Below are positions 33,845-42,895 of a stretch of DNA of 64,000 nt, in pieces. Origin of the DNA: Lachnospiraceae bacterium (GTDB lineage Bacteria; Bacillota; Clostridia; Lachnospirales; Lachnospiraceae); contig SVFO01000009.1 in assembly GCA_015056795.1 (NCBI GenBank), positions 7,501 to 71,500 on the forward strand. Reading direction: 5' to 3'. Each line of letters opens with the position of its first letter. Positions within the stretch are counted from its first letter, which is position 1. A model generated the notes under the pieces. It was given only the letters and a program-made list of their open reading frames with translations, searched no databases and was not told the origin of the DNA. The position numbers and the translations under genes are program-made.

Positions 33845-34114
33845 GGACAAACGGAAACTTCTGTGATATATTATTCTGTGAATGAGGAGATACTTCTCAG
33901 ATTACGAGAGAAATTAGGGCGTAGCCCGGAAAGGAAAAGCAATGATCCCGGTACTGTTTCAGATTGGCAAAAAGGATATGGAATCAACGTATGCGCTGCT
34001 TCAAAGGAAGAATCAGAGCGTGTGCTTTGCGTACCGAAAACAAGATGACTACAGGCGAACCGTTCGGATCATGGAAAATGCTTAATCCGACAACGAATTA
34101 GAGAAGCTTACGAG
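33845..34114 (+). other. short transcribed-looking region with two overlapping small frames
   Basis: This stretch lies between a candidate promoter and a strong terminator. A 61-codon frame (33863-34048, MIYYSVNEEILLRLREKLGR...) and a 47-codon frame in another phase (33943-34086, MIPVLFQIGKKDMESTYALL...) overlap. Neither has a clear ribosome binding site. It may be a small RNA, a small protein gene or a frameshifted relic; I cannot tell which. Confidence 0.3.
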
Positions 34115-34153
34115 CCGCTTATCTTGTTTTTGGGCAGGATAAGCGGTTTTTTT
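34115..34153 (+). terminator. intrinsic terminator
   Basis: CCGCTTATC (34115-34123) pairs perfectly with GATAAGCGG (34138-34146), followed by seven T. It ends whatever is transcribed from 33817 and upstream. Confidence 0.85.
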
Positions 34154-34229
34154 GCGCGATAAAGCCGCCAAGCGAGTAGGTTATTTTTTCAGCTCGATGG
34201 TCGGCATAAGGAATTGAGGTGAGAAAGAA

Positions 34230-35438
34230 ATGTTTGAAATCAAGGGAAAGGTAAATACGGCACTCTGCTACGCAACGGTAGTGGAGGACGAGGCAATAGA
34301 GCAGATCCGTCGGATGTGTGATTACTCCTTCACGGAGGGATCGAAGATCCGCATCATGCCGGACGTGCATGCGGGAAAGGGCTGTACGATCGGTACAACC
34401 ATGACGGTTGCAGGAAAGGCCGTGCCCAATGTGGTCGGCGTTGACATTGGATGCGGCATGTATACGGTGGAGCTGGGCAAGGCGGCCGTCGATTTTGAAA
34501 AGGTTGATGAGGCGGCGCACTTTATTCCTTCCGGCATGAATATTTGGGAGGGACGCACGGAGCGGTTTGATTTGGAGGAGCTTCGCTGCTACCGCGAGCT
34601 AAAGAATACGAAGTGGTTGGAGAGAAGTCTGGGAACCTTGGGCGGAGGCAATCACTTTATCGAGATCGATGAAGCGTCAGACGGTACGAAGTACCTTGTG
34701 ATCCACAGCGGAAGCAGAAACCTTGGCAAGCAGGTCGCGGAGTGGTATCAGCAGCTCGCCATTGATTTGCATAAGGGCATTGGGGAGTATCTTGAGGCGA
34801 GGGAGGAGCTGATCCGTACGCTGAAGGAGCAGGGTCGCAAGGGAGAAATCCAGCAGGCACTGAAGAATCTCAAATGGGAGAAATACAATGGGGAACCAGA
34901 CATGCCGGCAGACCTTTGCTATTTAGAGGGGAAGTATCTGGAGGATTATCTGCATGACGTGGAGATCTGCCAGCGTTTTGCGAGAAGAAATCGTGAAAAG
35001 ATGGCGGAGGTGCTCTTAGGACGCTGCGGCATGAGCGGCAGCAATGCCTTCCACACCATTCATAACTACATTGACACGGAGGAGATGATCCTTCGGAAGG
35101 GTGCCATTGCGGCACATCAGGGGGAAAAGGTTTTGATCCCCATTAACATGCGGGACGGAAGCGTTCTGGCAGTTGGAAAGGGAAATCCTGAGTGGAATTA
35201 TTCAGCGCCTCATGGCGCAGGACGTGTCCTGTCGCGTACCATGGCGAAAAAGTCCCTTTCGTTGGAGGAATATCAAGAGACCATGAAGGGAGTCTACACG
35301 ACTTCCGTAAATGAGAGCACGTTGGATGAGGCCCCCATGGCATATAAGTCCCTGGCGGACATCATCGATGTTATTCGAGAGTCCGTTGACGTCATCGACG
35401 TCATGAAACCAATATATAACTACAAGGCTTCTGAGTAG
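34230..35438 (+). CDS. rtcB: RtcB-family RNA ligase
   Basis: A 402-aa RtcB protein, a compact bacterial form. GAGGTGAGAAAG precedes the ATG. Metal and active-site residues are visible: VDIGCGMYT (Asp72, Cys75), GGGNHFIEI (Asn141, His142), HSGSRNLG (His159) and the guanylate-accepting histidine region APHGAGRVLSR near residue 330. RtcB seals RNA with 2,3-cyclic phosphate or 3-phosphate ends using GTP and manganese, in RNA repair. No archease gene is beside it. The XRE regulator follows by 40 bases and may be co-transcribed. Confidence 0.93.
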   Translation: MFEIKGKVNTALCYATVVEDEAIEQIRRMCDYSFTEGSKIRIMPDVHAGKGCTIGTTMTVAGKAVPNVVGVDIGCGMYTVELGKAAVDFEKVDEAAHFIPSGMNIWEGRTERFDLEELRCYRELKNTKWLERSLGTLGGGNHFIEIDEASDGTKYLVIHSGSRNLGKQVAEWYQQLAIDLHKGIGEYLEAREELIRTLKEQGRKGEIQQALKNLKWEKYNGEPDMPADLCYLEGKYLEDYLHDVEICQRFARRNREKMAEVLLGRCGMSGSNAFHTIHNYIDTEEMILRKGAIAAHQGEKVLIPINMRDGSVLAVGKGNPEWNYSAPHGAGRVLSRTMAKKSLSLEEYQETMKGVYTTSVNESTLDEAPMAYKSLADIIDVIRESVDVIDVMKPIYNYKASE

Positions 35439-35478
35439 TGTTTTTTATGCTCCTCATAAGCCGGAACAGGAGGAGCAT

Positions 35479-35739
35479 ATGATGAGAAACATCCCCGCAA
35501 TCGACGTGATCAGAACGGGGCAAAGAATTACAGAGCTTAGAAAGGCAGCAGGCTTGTCCGTGCGGGACCTGCAGGAAATCTTCGGATTTACCACGCCACA
35601 GGCTATTTACAAGTGGCAGCATGGAACGGCAATGCCTACCATCGACAACCTTGTTGTGCTGTCCGTGGTCTTCGGCGTGTCCGTGGATGACATTTTAATA
35701 CTTCGGGGCGCTGACACGGCGCTGGCGCTCGGAGCCTAA
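35479..35739 (+). CDS. XRE-family HTH regulator
   Basis: An 86-aa single-domain DNA-binding protein with GGAGGAG upstream (ATG 35479 or 35482). GQRITELRKAAGLSVRDLQEIFG and TTPQAIYKWQHGTAMPTIDNLVVLSVVFGVSVDDIL are the canonical XRE helix-turn-helix and dimer helices. Targets unknown; rtcB and the GH67 gene are its neighbours. Confidence 0.9.
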   Translation: MMRNIPAIDVIRTGQRITELRKAAGLSVRDLQEIFGFTTPQAIYKWQHGTAMPTIDNLVVLSVVFGVSVDDILILRGADTALALGA

Positions 35740-35740
35740 A

Positions 35741-35763
35741 GGGGAGGGAAACCTCCTCTTTTT
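35741..35763 (+). terminator. intrinsic terminator after the XRE gene
   Basis: GGAGG-GAAA-CCTCC with a T-rich tail (TCTTTTT), 2 bases after the stop codon. Confidence 0.75.
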
Positions 35764-35777
35764 GCTTGTCAATTTTG

Positions 35778-35806
35778 TTGCTATTTTAGACTAAAAATGG
35801 TATGAT
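35778..35806 (+). promoter_or_regulatory. promoter of the GH67 gene
   Basis: TTGCTA (35778-35783), a 17-base spacer and TATGAT (35801-35806), starting a transcript about 57 bases before the chosen ATG at 35870. Confidence 0.65.
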
Positions 35807-35869
35807 ATATTGATGGCTTGCGGAGTTTTTCGCACAGATTGTGAGATAAAGGATAAAAAGGAGATTGGC

Positions 35870-37870
35870 ATGGACGGGAAAAATGCTTGGAAGCAGCTTT
35901 GGCTAGCGTATGATAAGAAAAAGGAACAGGGAAACGGAGCCTACTTTGAGAAGGTTTCCCTGATCGGATTTGACGGGGAAAACCGCGTCGTAAAAAGTGC
36001 CCTGCAGGAGCTGAAAAATGGCGTGGCAGGCATGTTTGACCTTAAGGTTGAGGTGGCATCGCAGGATACGGAAGCCAAGGGGCTGATCCTCAAGAAGTGT
36101 GACGAGCTTCCTAAGGAGAGCTATTCCATCAAGGAGGAGGGCGGAAAGCTTACCCTTTCTGCAGGTGATGAAAATGGTCTGCTTTATGGCGTGTTCCATC
36201 TGCTTCGTCAAATCTCCATGGAAAAGACGCTTTCTGGAATGAACGTAACCTGTAGGCCGGACAATCCGCTTCGCATGTATAACCATTGGGACAACATGGA
36301 TGGCAGCATTGAGAGAGGCTATTCAGGAAATTCCTTCTTCTTCGTGAATAATGACATCGTGATCAATGAGAGGACGAGGGACTATGCGCGCCTTGTCGCA
36401 AGCGTTGGCATCAATGGCGTTGTCATCAATAACGTTAACGTAAAGCAGGCGGCGAGCTGGTTGATCTCTGATCGCTTCTTTGCAAAGGTGGCAGAGCTTT
36501 CCAATATTTTTGCTGATTATGGCATCAAGTTTTTCCTGAGCCTGAATTACGCGGCTACGATTGAGCTTGGCGGTCTGGACAGTGCGGACCCCTTGGATGA
36601 GCGCGTGATTGCATGGTGGAAGGAAAAGATGAAGGAGTGCTTTGCAAAGATCCCGAATCTTGGCGGATTTTTGGTGAAGGCGGACTCCGAGGGACGTCCT
36701 GGCCCGTTCACCTATGGAAGGACGCAGGCAGACGGCGCAAACATGCTGGCTGAAGCAGTTAGACCCTATGGCGGCATCATCATTTGGAGATGCTTTGTCT
36801 ATAACTGCATGCAGGATTGGCGTGATTATAAGACTGACAGAGCCCGCGCGGGATATGATAACTTTATCCAGATGGATGGAGATTATGCCGATAATGTCAT
36901 TTTGCAGATCAAGAACGGTCCCATGGATTTCCAGATCCGTGAGCCGATTTCTCCCCTGCTTGGCGGCTTAAAGAAGACCAATCAGATGCTTGAGGTTCAG
37001 GTGGCGCAAGAGTACACGGGACATCAGATTGACGTATGCTATCTGATTCCGATGTTCAAGGAGGTTTTGGATTTCCATACTTATTGCAAGCCTGGCGCAG
37101 ATACCGTTGCTGACGTGATCAGCGGCCGCACCATGGGAAATCAGAATACGGGCATGGCTGCCGTGATCAATACGGGTAATGATGCAAACTGGACGGGAAA
37201 TTATCTCGCGGCTGCAAATCTTTATGGCTTTGGCCGTTTGGCCTATCAGACCTCTCTTTCCGCAGAGGAGATTTTGGACGAGTGGATTCCCATGCAGATC
37301 TCTACGGATTCAGAAGTTATCAAGGTCGTAAAGGATATTTTACTGCGGTCTCGTGAGACCTATGAAAAGTACACAAGTCCTTTGGGAATCGGCTGGATGG
37401 TAACGCCGCATGACCATTATGGCTGTAGCGTGGATGGCTATGAGTATGACCGCTGGGGAACCTATCACAGGGCGGATCATCTTGGCATTGGCGTGGACAG
37501 ATCAGATAAGGGAACGGGATATGCACAGCAGTACTATGAACCCAATGCTACTGCATATAATTCCGTGGAGAGTTGTCCCGAGGAGCTTTTGTTGTTCTTC
37601 CATCATGTGCCCTATACCTATGTGCTCAAGACGGGAAAGACCCTGATTCAGCACATCTATGATACCCACTTTGAGGGCTATGACGAGGCAGAGGGCTTCG
37701 CCAAGGCGTGGGACGGCCTGGAAGGAAAGGTGGACGCCGAGGTCTTCGCGAACGTAAAGCAGCGCTTTGGACGCCAGCTGTATAATGCGAGAGAGTGGCG
37801 CGATCAGGTCAATACCTACTTCTATCGAAAGAGTGGCATTCCCGATGAAAAAGGAAGGACAATTTACTAA
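35870..37870 (+). CDS. aguA: GH67 alpha-glucuronidase
   Basis: A 666-aa cytoplasmic glycoside hydrolase (no signal peptide). The ATG at 35870 follows AAAAAGGAGAT; an in-frame ATG at 35810 only adds residues that do not fit the family. GH67 signatures: RMYNHWDNMDGSIERGYSG, FLVKADSEGRPGPFTYGR (probable acid Glu), QIKNGPMDFQIREPISPLLG (the acidic pair acting as base) and GWMVTPHDHYG. It removes 4-O-methyl-glucuronic acid from the end of imported aldouronic oligosaccharides during xylan use. Its length is typical. No xylanase or transporter gene is in the window. Confidence 0.95.
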   Translation: MDGKNAWKQLWLAYDKKKEQGNGAYFEKVSLIGFDGENRVVKSALQELKNGVAGMFDLKVEVASQDTEAKGLILKKCDELPKESYSIKEEGGKLTLSAGDENGLLYGVFHLLRQISMEKTLSGMNVTCRPDNPLRMYNHWDNMDGSIERGYSGNSFFFVNNDIVINERTRDYARLVASVGINGVVINNVNVKQAASWLISDRFFAKVAELSNIFADYGIKFFLSLNYAATIELGGLDSADPLDERVIAWWKEKMKECFAKIPNLGGFLVKADSEGRPGPFTYGRTQADGANMLAEAVRPYGGIIIWRCFVYNCMQDWRDYKTDRARAGYDNFIQMDGDYADNVILQIKNGPMDFQIREPISPLLGGLKKTNQMLEVQVAQEYTGHQIDVCYLIPMFKEVLDFHTYCKPGADTVADVISGRTMGNQNTGMAAVINTGNDANWTGNYLAAANLYGFGRLAYQTSLSAEEILDEWIPMQISTDSEVIKVVKDILLRSRETYEKYTSPLGIGWMVTPHDHYGCSVDGYEYDRWGTYHRADHLGIGVDRSDKGTGYAQQYYEPNATAYNSVESCPEELLLFFHHVPYTYVLKTGKTLIQHIYDTHFEGYDEAEGFAKAWDGLEGKVDAEVFANVKQRFGRQLYNAREWRDQVNTYFYRKSGIPDEKGRTIY

Positions 37871-38044
37871 TTCCCGTGAGAAAGATGGTCACGTGAGGAA
37901 ATAGATTGGGGCAATGAACTATGAGAAAGCATAGAGTTCATTTTTAGAGTGTGGAATTTTTCATGATTTTTCTCCTGTGTTTGGCTGGATGTGCGGGCCG
38001 CGGGGGAAAATGGTAAAGAACCAACGGATCAGGAAGGAGCAGTT

Positions 38045-39046
38045 TTGGAAGAGCAGGAATTTGCAACGAAATACATAGATCTGCACCTGCATCTGGACGG
38101 CGCCGTGACGTCGGAAATCGTACGGGAGCTTGCAAGGCTCCAGGGCATTTCGCTTCCTGAGGATGACGTGGAGCTGCAGAAACGTCTTACCGTTCCGGAT
38201 GATTGCAAGAGCCTGAATGATTTTTTGGAGTGCTTCGCCCTGCCCCTGTCTCTCATGCAGACCAAGGAAGGATTACGCGAAGCCGTAAGATTGGTCGCGG
38301 ATGCCTGCAAGGCGCAGGGTGTCATCTATGCAGAGCTTCGTTATGCACCCCAGCTTCACTGCGATCAGGGCATGACGCAGGAGGAGACCATACAGGCAGC
38401 CTTAGACGGGATTTCCAAGACGGATTTGAAGGTGAATTTGATTTTGTGCTGCATGCGCGGTGAGGGGAATGAGGACCCAAATGAAGAGACGCTTCGTCTT
38501 GCCCAAAAATATTTGGTGGAGGACGGAGGCGTCGTTGCGATTGACATTGCAGGCGCGGAGGCAATATTTCCTACGGCGAATTATCGTGAATTGTTTGCCA
38601 AGGCGAAGGAGCAGGGGATTCCATTTACGATTCATGCAGGAGAGGCAGATGGCGCGGAGAGTGTGAAGCTTGCACTGGAATATGGAGCAAGCCGCATCGG
38701 ACATGGCGTGCGAAGCTTCGAGGATCCCGAGGTTATTCGGCTCCTGAAGGAGAATCAAATCCCCTTGGAGATGTGTCCTACCAGCAATCGACAGACGCAC
38801 GCCGTCGAGGATATGTCAGCCTATCCCTTTATGGAGTATTTACGGCAGGGACTTAAGGTGACGCTGAACACGGATGATCCGGGAATTGAGGGGACGACTC
38901 TTGCCAGGGAGTTTCGTTACATGGAGCAGACCTTTGGCCTGACCGCAGCCGAGGAGAGGGTGCTCTTAGAGAATTCCGTGGAGGCGGCGTTCACCACGGA
39001 GAAGGTAAAGGAATGGCTGCGCTCCGAATTGGGATTTAATAAATAA
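38045..39046 (+). CDS. add: adenosine deaminase
   Basis: A 333-aa metallo-dependent deaminase. Zinc and catalytic motifs: YIDLHLHLDGAV, TIHAGEADGAES (His and catalytic Glu), GASRIGHGVRSF, MCPTSNRQT and LNTDDPGIEGT. It converts adenosine (or deoxyadenosine) to inosine in purine salvage. The start is taken as TTG 38045, which follows AGGAAGGAG by 5 bases and gives the usual N-terminus; a GTG at 37991 is also open. Upstream in another frame is a signal-peptide-like MIFLLCLAGCAGRGGKW, discussed as a finding. Confidence 0.88.
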   Translation: MEEQEFATKYIDLHLHLDGAVTSEIVRELARLQGISLPEDDVELQKRLTVPDDCKSLNDFLECFALPLSLMQTKEGLREAVRLVADACKAQGVIYAELRYAPQLHCDQGMTQEETIQAALDGISKTDLKVNLILCCMRGEGNEDPNEETLRLAQKYLVEDGGVVAIDIAGAEAIFPTANYRELFAKAKEQGIPFTIHAGEADGAESVKLALEYGASRIGHGVRSFEDPEVIRLLKENQIPLEMCPTSNRQTHAVEDMSAYPFMEYLRQGLKVTLNTDDPGIEGTTLAREFRYMEQTFGLTAAEERVLLENSVEAAFTTEKVKEWLRSELGFNK

Positions 39047-39145
39047 CGGGCGAAGCTTTTGGAAAACATTTGGCGAAAAGCGCCTGCCGAACGGAAACTA
39101 CCTACGGTAAGAAACAGTTAGAGATGGAAAGGAACGGAAGGACGG

Positions 39146-42100
39146 ATGAAAACAAGCGAAAGTAATCTGAAATTATGGACGGACGGTTGGTCATTTTTGA
39201 AGACTCCCTTGGATACGACCTGGGAGGAAATGCAAAAGCTAAAAAAGAAGTTTGCCCCCGTGGAGCTTCCGCATGACTGGCTGATTTATGATGCCAAGAA
39301 TTTATATGAGGACAGCTTCGGCTGGTATCGCAAGAGCTTTGAAAATCCGCTCTCTGAGGGAGAGAGATTGCAGCTTCGCTTTGACGGCGTTTACATGGAT
39401 TCTACTATTTATGTCAACGGAAAGGCTGTCATGGATTGGAAATATGGCTATACGACCTTTACGGCTGACGTGACGGATTTCCTGAAAAAGGGAAAGAATG
39501 AAATTATTGTGCTGGTAAGGCATAGATCGCCGAATTCCCGCTGGTATTCTGGCGCTGGAATTTATCGGAATGTCTGGATGAAGGTTTGTAAGCCGACTTA
39601 TCTGCCGCTGGATGGCACCTATGTCGTGATTCGCCCGAAGGGAAAAGCCGTGGAGGAGAATCACAGCTTTGAGATGACGCTGAAGACGGAGATCAGCGCT
39701 TCCCTTGGGAAGTGCGCTGGGGTTAAGGCGCAGGCGGCAATGGATCCTGCCGCCATGGGACTGCGCGTGCAATATGAGATGACGCAGGAGGAGCCCTTTG
39801 CTTTTACAGAAAAGAAAACGCAGAGCGAGGAGCGTTTTGGAAGACAGTTTGCGGGAACCTGGAAGGGTGAGACCTGGAGCGCAAGGCTTGCAGGCGTAGC
39901 ACAGAAGGAAGATGCGGTAGTAGAGGATAATGTATGCGCTGAGGCTTCCCTCGTGACGGTTGTGGACGATCCCGCGCTCTGGGACGTGAAGGCACCGAAT
40001 TGTTATCGACTTGCCGTAAAGCTGTATCAGGGGGAGGAGCTGTTAGACGTTCAGTCCTATCTGGTAGGCTTTAGAAGCATTGGATTTACGCCCGAGGAGG
40101 GCATGTTCTTAAATGGACGCATCGTGAAGGTGCATGGCGTCTGTGAGCATCATGATTTGGGATGTCTTGGCGCGGCCTTTAACGAGAAGGCATTACAGCG
40201 CCAGTTCACGATTTTGCGTGAGATGGGCGTGAATGGCATTCGCACGAGCCACAATCCGCCCGCGCCTGAGTTTATGGAGCTCGCTGACCGCATGGGCTTT
40301 CTTGTGGACTCGGAGTGCTTTGACATGTGGGAGCGCCCGAAGACGACCTATGACTATGCAAGATTCTTTATCGAATGGGCGAGGAAGGATGTTGCAAGCT
40401 GGGTTCGCAGGGATCGCAATCATCCGAGTGTGTTCCTTTGGTCCATCGGAAATGAAATTTATGACACGCATGCGGATGAGCATGGACAGGAGATTACAAG
40501 AAGGCTGCAGGCCTATGTCAGGGAGAACGATCCCGAGGAGAACGCAGCCGTGACCATTGGCTCTAATTATATGCCGTGGGAGGGTGCCCAGAAGTGTGCG
40601 GACATCGTAAAGATGGCGGGCTATAATTACGGAGAAAAATGGTATGGGGTGCATCACAAGGAGCATCCTGACTGGTTCATCTACGGAAGTGAAACAGCAT
40701 CCGTTGTTCAGAGCCGTGGCATTTACCACTTCCCGCTGTCTCAGTCCATCCTGTCAGATGAGGATTTACAATGCTCTGCCCTGGGAAATTCTTCGACCAG
40801 CTGGGGCGCGGAGAGTACGGAGAAGGTCATCATTGATGACCGTGATACGAAGTTTGCCTTCGGCCAGTTTATCTGGACCGGATTTGATTACATTGGTGAG
40901 CCGACGCCATACCATACCAAGAATTCTTATTTCGGTCAGATTGACACAGCGGGCTTTCCAAAGGATCCCTATTACGTATTTCAGGCGGAATGGACGGATT
41001 ATCGGGAAAAGCCCATGGTGCATGTATTCCCTTACTGGGATTTCAATCCGGGTCAAATGGTGGACGTCAGAGCCTGCACGAATGCACCGCAGGTGGAGCT
41101 CTTTGTCAATGGAAGAAGACAAGGCCGAAAGATGATTGATCATGAAAAGGGAACGAGTCTTCTTGGAAATTGGCGCGTGCCCTACGAGCCAGGCGTGATT
41201 ACGGCAATCGCCTATGATGAGGACGGAAAGGAAGTAGCCAGGGACGAGCGCCGCTCCTTTGAGGACAGCCGCCAGATTTATCTGACGCCGGATAAATTCG
41301 AGATGTGCGCAGACGAAAAGGATTTGATTTTCCTGACCATCGAGACCTTGGATGCCAAGGGGCATCCCGTGGAGAACGCCGTAGATTATGTTACGATAAG
41401 CGTGGAGGGGCCGGCTAGACTGCTTGGCATGGATAATGGTGACAGTACGGATTATGACGAGTACAAGACGGGAACGCGCAAGCTCTTTTCCGGTAAGCTT
41501 TTGGCAGTGATCGGATCCACGGGTGAGAGCGGAACCATTTGCGTGAAGGCATCGGGAGAAGGCTTAAAGGAGGGGCAGGTGTTGCTGTCAGCCCTCAGCA
41601 GAAAACAGCAAGAAAATACCTGCGAGCCTCTGTATCTGGAGAATTGTCTGTCGGTGGAAGCAACGGGAAAGAAGAGCCGTGGAACCCATGTGGAGAAAGG
41701 ATCGGCAATGCCTTTTGTACCGACGAGAAAGCTGGAGATTACGGCAGAGGAGGAAAAGAGAAAGCTCTCGAAGAGAAAAAAGAGCATGTACCTGCAGGTT
41801 CGCATCTTCCCTGAGACGGCAACGCCAAAGCTGATTTGGAAGGTGGTTGGACCGAGTGGCATTGAGCTTCCGACGGCTAAGATTGAGGAAATTCATTTCT
41901 CAGGAAGCGCAGAGGAAATATTGGAGACTGGCATTTCCGGTCAGGAATCTGCAATACAGGAGAGTAGCTCCAACATGCACATGGCCATGGTGACGGCGCT
42001 TGGCGACGGTGATTTCCTCGTGCGCTGCATGGCGCAGGAGCCTGACGGCAAGATTACCGTGATTTCGGAGCTGGATTTCTCAGCAAAGGGTCTTGGAATG

Positions 42101-42889
42101 GCATTCCTAAATCCTTATGGCTTTATCTCCGGGGGACTCTATACGAAGAGTCAGGGAGACATTGGCAACGGAAATGAGAAGGGCTTTTCAACGGCGCGTG
42201 ACGGAGAAAGTTCTGCGACCTTTGAAAATATTGACTTTGGTGACTATGGCTCCGACGAGATCACCATTCCTATTTTTGCGTTGGATGGAGAGCCTTATTC
42301 CCTGGAGCTTTGGGAGGGCGTGCCAGGCGCGGACGGAAGCGCTTTGATTGATGTTTTGACTTACCAGAAGCCTTCCATCTGGAACGTATATCAGGAGGAG
42401 ACCTGGAAGCTCCCAAGGAGGCTTAAGGGCGTAACAAGTATTGGAATTCGCATGAAAGACCAGAAGATTCACGTCAAGGGATTCTCCTTCCGGAAGCTGG
42501 AAAAGGCCTTTGGACTTCTCTATGCAGGAGAGGCATCTAGAGTATATGGGGATGAGTTTACGCTGAAGGGAAGATGCGTGGAAGGGATTGGAAACAACGT
42601 GACCATGGAATTTGAAAACATGAATTTCGGCGAGGCAGGCACAAGCAGCATTACCATCAGTGGCTGGACGCCCCTTGCGGTCAATACCATTCATCTGCGA
42701 TTCCGGCCTGAGGGTGAGGATGAGGTGCAGGCTCGCATGGTAGAGTTTGCGGGAACGGGAAAGAATACTTATGAGGAGCAGACCTTCACGTTCCAAAAGA
42801 TCAGCGGAAGGGGCAGAATGGATTTGGTATTCTTGCCCGGCTGTCAATTTAATTTGGAGTCCCTTCGATTCCGGAAAGACGAGGAATAA
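39146..42889 (+). CDS. large GH2 glycoside hydrolase with tandem C-terminal modules
   Basis: A 1247-aa GH2 (beta-galactosidase/beta-glucuronidase clan) enzyme without signal peptide. Order: sugar-binding jelly roll (about 10-180), immunoglobulin-like domain, TIM barrel with GVCEHHDLG, NGIRTSHNPPAP, acid/base Glu437 in LWSIGNEIYD and nucleophile Glu516 in YGSETASV, then DUF4982-type and further beta domains. The last 240 residues contain two similar modules (TFENIDFGDYGSDEITIP and EFENMNFGEAGTSSITIS) of CBM6-like type. Probable substrate: beta-galactosides or similar plant glycans, not resolved by sequence. It is 100 bases behind the adenosine deaminase gene. Confidence 0.9.
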   Translation: MKTSESNLKLWTDGWSFLKTPLDTTWEEMQKLKKKFAPVELPHDWLIYDAKNLYEDSFGWYRKSFENPLSEGERLQLRFDGVYMDSTIYVNGKAVMDWKYGYTTFTADVTDFLKKGKNEIIVLVRHRSPNSRWYSGAGIYRNVWMKVCKPTYLPLDGTYVVIRPKGKAVEENHSFEMTLKTEISASLGKCAGVKAQAAMDPAAMGLRVQYEMTQEEPFAFTEKKTQSEERFGRQFAGTWKGETWSARLAGVAQKEDAVVEDNVCAEASLVTVVDDPALWDVKAPNCYRLAVKLYQGEELLDVQSYLVGFRSIGFTPEEGMFLNGRIVKVHGVCEHHDLGCLGAAFNEKALQRQFTILREMGVNGIRTSHNPPAPEFMELADRMGFLVDSECFDMWERPKTTYDYARFFIEWARKDVASWVRRDRNHPSVFLWSIGNEIYDTHADEHGQEITRRLQAYVRENDPEENAAVTIGSNYMPWEGAQKCADIVKMAGYNYGEKWYGVHHKEHPDWFIYGSETASVVQSRGIYHFPLSQSILSDEDLQCSALGNSSTSWGAESTEKVIIDDRDTKFAFGQFIWTGFDYIGEPTPYHTKNSYFGQIDTAGFPKDPYYVFQAEWTDYREKPMVHVFPYWDFNPGQMVDVRACTNAPQVELFVNGRRQGRKMIDHEKGTSLLGNWRVPYEPGVITAIAYDEDGKEVARDERRSFEDSRQIYLTPDKFEMCADEKDLIFLTIETLDAKGHPVENAVDYVTISVEGPARLLGMDNGDSTDYDEYKTGTRKLFSGKLLAVIGSTGESGTICVKASGEGLKEGQVLLSALSRKQQENTCEPLYLENCLSVEATGKKSRGTHVEKGSAMPFVPTRKLEITAEEEKRKLSKRKKSMYLQVRIFPETATPKLIWKVVGPSGIELPTAKIEEIHFSGSAEEILETGISGQESAIQESSSNMHMAMVTALGDGDFLVRCMAQEPDGKITVISELDFSAKGLGMAFLNPYGFISGGLYTKSQGDIGNGNEKGFSTARDGESSATFENIDFGDYGSDEITIPIFALDGEPYSLELWEGVPGADGSALIDVLTYQKPSIWNVYQEETWKLPRRLKGVTSIGIRMKDQKIHVKGFSFRKLEKAFGLLYAGEASRVYGDEFTLKGRCVEGIGNNVTMEFENMNFGEAGTSSITISGWTPLAVNTIHLRFRPEGEDEVQARMVEFAGTGKNTYEEQTFTFQKISGRGRMDLVFLPGCQFNLESLRFRKDEE

Positions 42890-42895
42890 AGTTTT

